Shown here one piece after another: positions 63,801 through 64,000 of a stretch of DNA of 64,000 bases. This DNA is from Gammaproteobacteria bacterium (lineage in GTDB: Bacteria; Pseudomonadota; Gammaproteobacteria; Arenicellales; JAANXG01). The stretch's first letter is position 1; each line of letters begins with the position of its first letter. Location of the stretch: the NCBI GenBank assembly GCA_024638505.1, contig JAHEKE010000001.1, positions 186,001-250,000 on the forward strand. Direction: 5' to 3'. A program made the translations under genes and the position numbers. A model generated the notes under the pieces. The model had not been told where the DNA came from. It worked only from the letters and a program-made list of their open reading frames with translations, and made no database searches.

Positions 63801-64000
63801 CGTTACGGCAACTTCTAACGGGATCGTCGTGGTCGATACTACGAGCGATGTCGCAGACGGAACGACGACATCGATCGACAACCTCGGTAACAGCCGCGGC
63901 GCCGACGGCCGTATCTCCCTGCGTGAGGCTATCGAAGCAGCGAACAACACACCTAACGGCGCCACACCGGATGAAATTAAATTCAACATCGGTACCAATG
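60889..64000 (+). CDS. Giant LEPR-XLL/DUF4347 surface or secreted protein (5' part, runs off the window)
   Basis: The frame is open from the GTG at 60889 (with GGGGGA eight bases before) to the window end, at least 1,037 codons. ATG 60961 is an alternative start. Residues 1-33 are basic; 34-44 are LEPRIMFDGAA, the LEPR-XLL N-terminal motif of very large bacterial proteins. About 45-270 is acidic Ser/Thr/Asp-rich. DUF4347 (about 273-491) opens with REVIFIDSAVADYESLV, is interrupted by an acidic insert, and contains HIVSHG (H400) and YGCD (C443). From about 505 comes a parallel beta-helix region with GNYIGTD repeats, then a second one at ISLREAIEAANN. It is probably the substrate of the upstream export genes. 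Confidence 0.88.
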   Translation, partial: MGKKSAQLGRRWSTATKSRRRSVGMRRPSLLMALEPRIMFDGAAVAVAVDTAADAAATDTADLIPTTDSALDTQNESSSTSNDPVTDEPTGSQSEDTAAGYTPGVTGQEPNSDGSSVIAPAEASTDDTSVDDIQTASFAAETTADSSSGTVRENGDASNISDIQENIFDLALSDGGDANAQTEQPITLGEDISADEETVYGADEPLVEWETVSYELEAADSQQADPQQDSASSSESQNEQNEAALPDSQETVAPAEDSHSAPITSAPTESGVREVIFIDSAVADYESLVASIANDWGLSDANTSLTESFYDASMVDSASVEAAPHPTPDNSDNTIGTDSTTALGTDTDPTESTSFDLSEGSLLLGDIQIFLLQSNQDGIDQITDVLAGFQGLAGVHIVSHGTSGAVKVGSTWLHGDNLDTYANDITSWQSAFSENGDLLLYGCDLASDAQGQQLVQALSELTGADVAASTDDTGHQSLGGDWQLEYQTAAIETSIGFRAEVQQDWSNLLANFVVTSTADSGAGSFRQAIIDANALSGTDTITFNISAPLVNGAHTISLASGLPDIIDTVVIDGSTEPDYAGTPVIELDGAGAGLGVDGLRLVAGSDGSAIRGLSIQNFDYNGILLQSDNNTIAGNYIGLDADGSTVAGNNLSNTGIQGGIRIESADNTIGGLTAADRNVVSGNTFSGIALAGAGATGNQVVGNYIGTDAGGTLDRGNTQEGIEIDAANSNTIGGLTANARNIISGNDSDGIEIDSADFTVIQGNYIGTDYTGTLDLGNARDGIDINENTGDGATGTLIGGTDPNAGNLIAGNDMNGIEVRDAPTIENSILGNRIYANGLLGINLGLINDGVTANDVGDVDSGANNLQNFPVITSATSTAAGTALLGSLNSEADTTYRIEFFASPPSIADSTHGEGERYLGFTTVTTDGSGDANFNFTLTDVWVNAGDRISATSTEDLGSGNYGSTSEFAANVTATSNGIVVVDTTSDVADGTTTSIDNLGNSRGADGRISLREAIEAANNTPNGATPDEIKFNIGTN
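62887..63465 (+). repeat. Protein-level tandem repeat in the giant protein, about 63-65 residues per unit
   Basis: Units start near 62887, 63076 and 63271. Each follows the pattern NTIGG...A.RN.ISGN..DGIEI then GNYIGTD..GT...GN..GI.I. The spacing is 189 and 195 bp. An earlier weaker unit (NTIAGNYIGLDADGS) precedes them. These are right-handed beta-helix coils; the DNA has diverged more than the protein. Confidence 0.75.

Noticed and set aside
60837-63998. Series of minus-strand open frames across the giant gene
   Set aside because: All are shadows of the continuous plus-strand LEPR-XLL frame, which has motifs, domains and no stops to the window end.
1-64000. tRNA, rRNA, CRISPR, insertion sequences, attachment sites
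   Set aside because: Intergenic regions were read through; no cloverleaf, array, transposase motif or terminal repeats were found. Small non-coding RNAs cannot be excluded by eye.

Overview
The window (about 56-58% GC by eye, with long genes packed closely on both strands) looks like a gammaproteobacterial chromosome, probably a marine or environmental heterotroph. Pointers are a MoxR/Bat aerotolerance operon, TamA/TamB outer-membrane biogenesis genes, a MaeB-type malic enzyme, AlkB, GloB, a TolC/HlyD export locus and many amino-acid or amine catabolism genes. The organism call is inference from gene content. I saw no rRNA, tRNA, IS element, CRISPR array or replication origin.

Layout. 1-7.1 kb (- strand): MoxR ATPase, DUF58, DUF4381, BatA, BatB/C and BatD, then the start of a GNAT gene cut by the window edge. 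7.3-10.3 kb (-): glyoxalase II and the two E1 subunits of a 2-oxoacid dehydrogenase. 10.4-14.7 kb (+): a small unknown protein, a frameshifted acetyltransferase, an ADP-forming acyl-CoA synthetase-like protein and a DoeB-like deacylase. 14.8-21.1 kb (+): tamA-tamB. 21.2-24.3 kb (-): maeB and alkB, followed by a decayed class III adenylate cyclase. 24.8-32.1 kb: an LRAT-like protein, an encapsulated-ferritin-like protein without a shell gene, an Fe-S photolyase, a lipase-like hydrolase, a PLP decarboxylase and two transporters. 32.1-34.7 kb (-): a tungsten aldehyde oxidoreductase operon (ferredoxin, AOR, MoaD-like).

34.9-53 kb is a catabolic and transport island. It has a GMC oxidoreductase that apparently lacks a normal start codon, a GlpD-like oxidase, an MFS carrier, and a six-gene operon (amino-acid ABC transporter, cis-3-hydroxyproline-dehydratase-like enolase, DapA-family lyase). 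It also has an EamA exporter, a PadR regulator with palindromic candidate operators, an M20 amidohydrolase, an SLC13/TrkA-C permease and a DAO-type oxidase. Together they suggest uptake and oxidation of amino acids, imino acids, ureides or amines; the substrate cannot be read from sequence.

53-64 kb holds the most unusual unit. A TolC-type lipoprotein, a periplasmic HlyD adaptor, a GAF-like/HlyD fusion and a (PqqD-like)-M50 protease-HlyD fusion are encoded just upstream of a giant surface or secreted protein (LEPR-XLL N-terminus, DUF4347, parallel beta-helix repeats) that runs off the window. No ABC ATPase is present. My reading, which is inference, is a dedicated export and maturation system in which the M50-HlyD fusion recognises or processes the LEPR leader of the giant protein.
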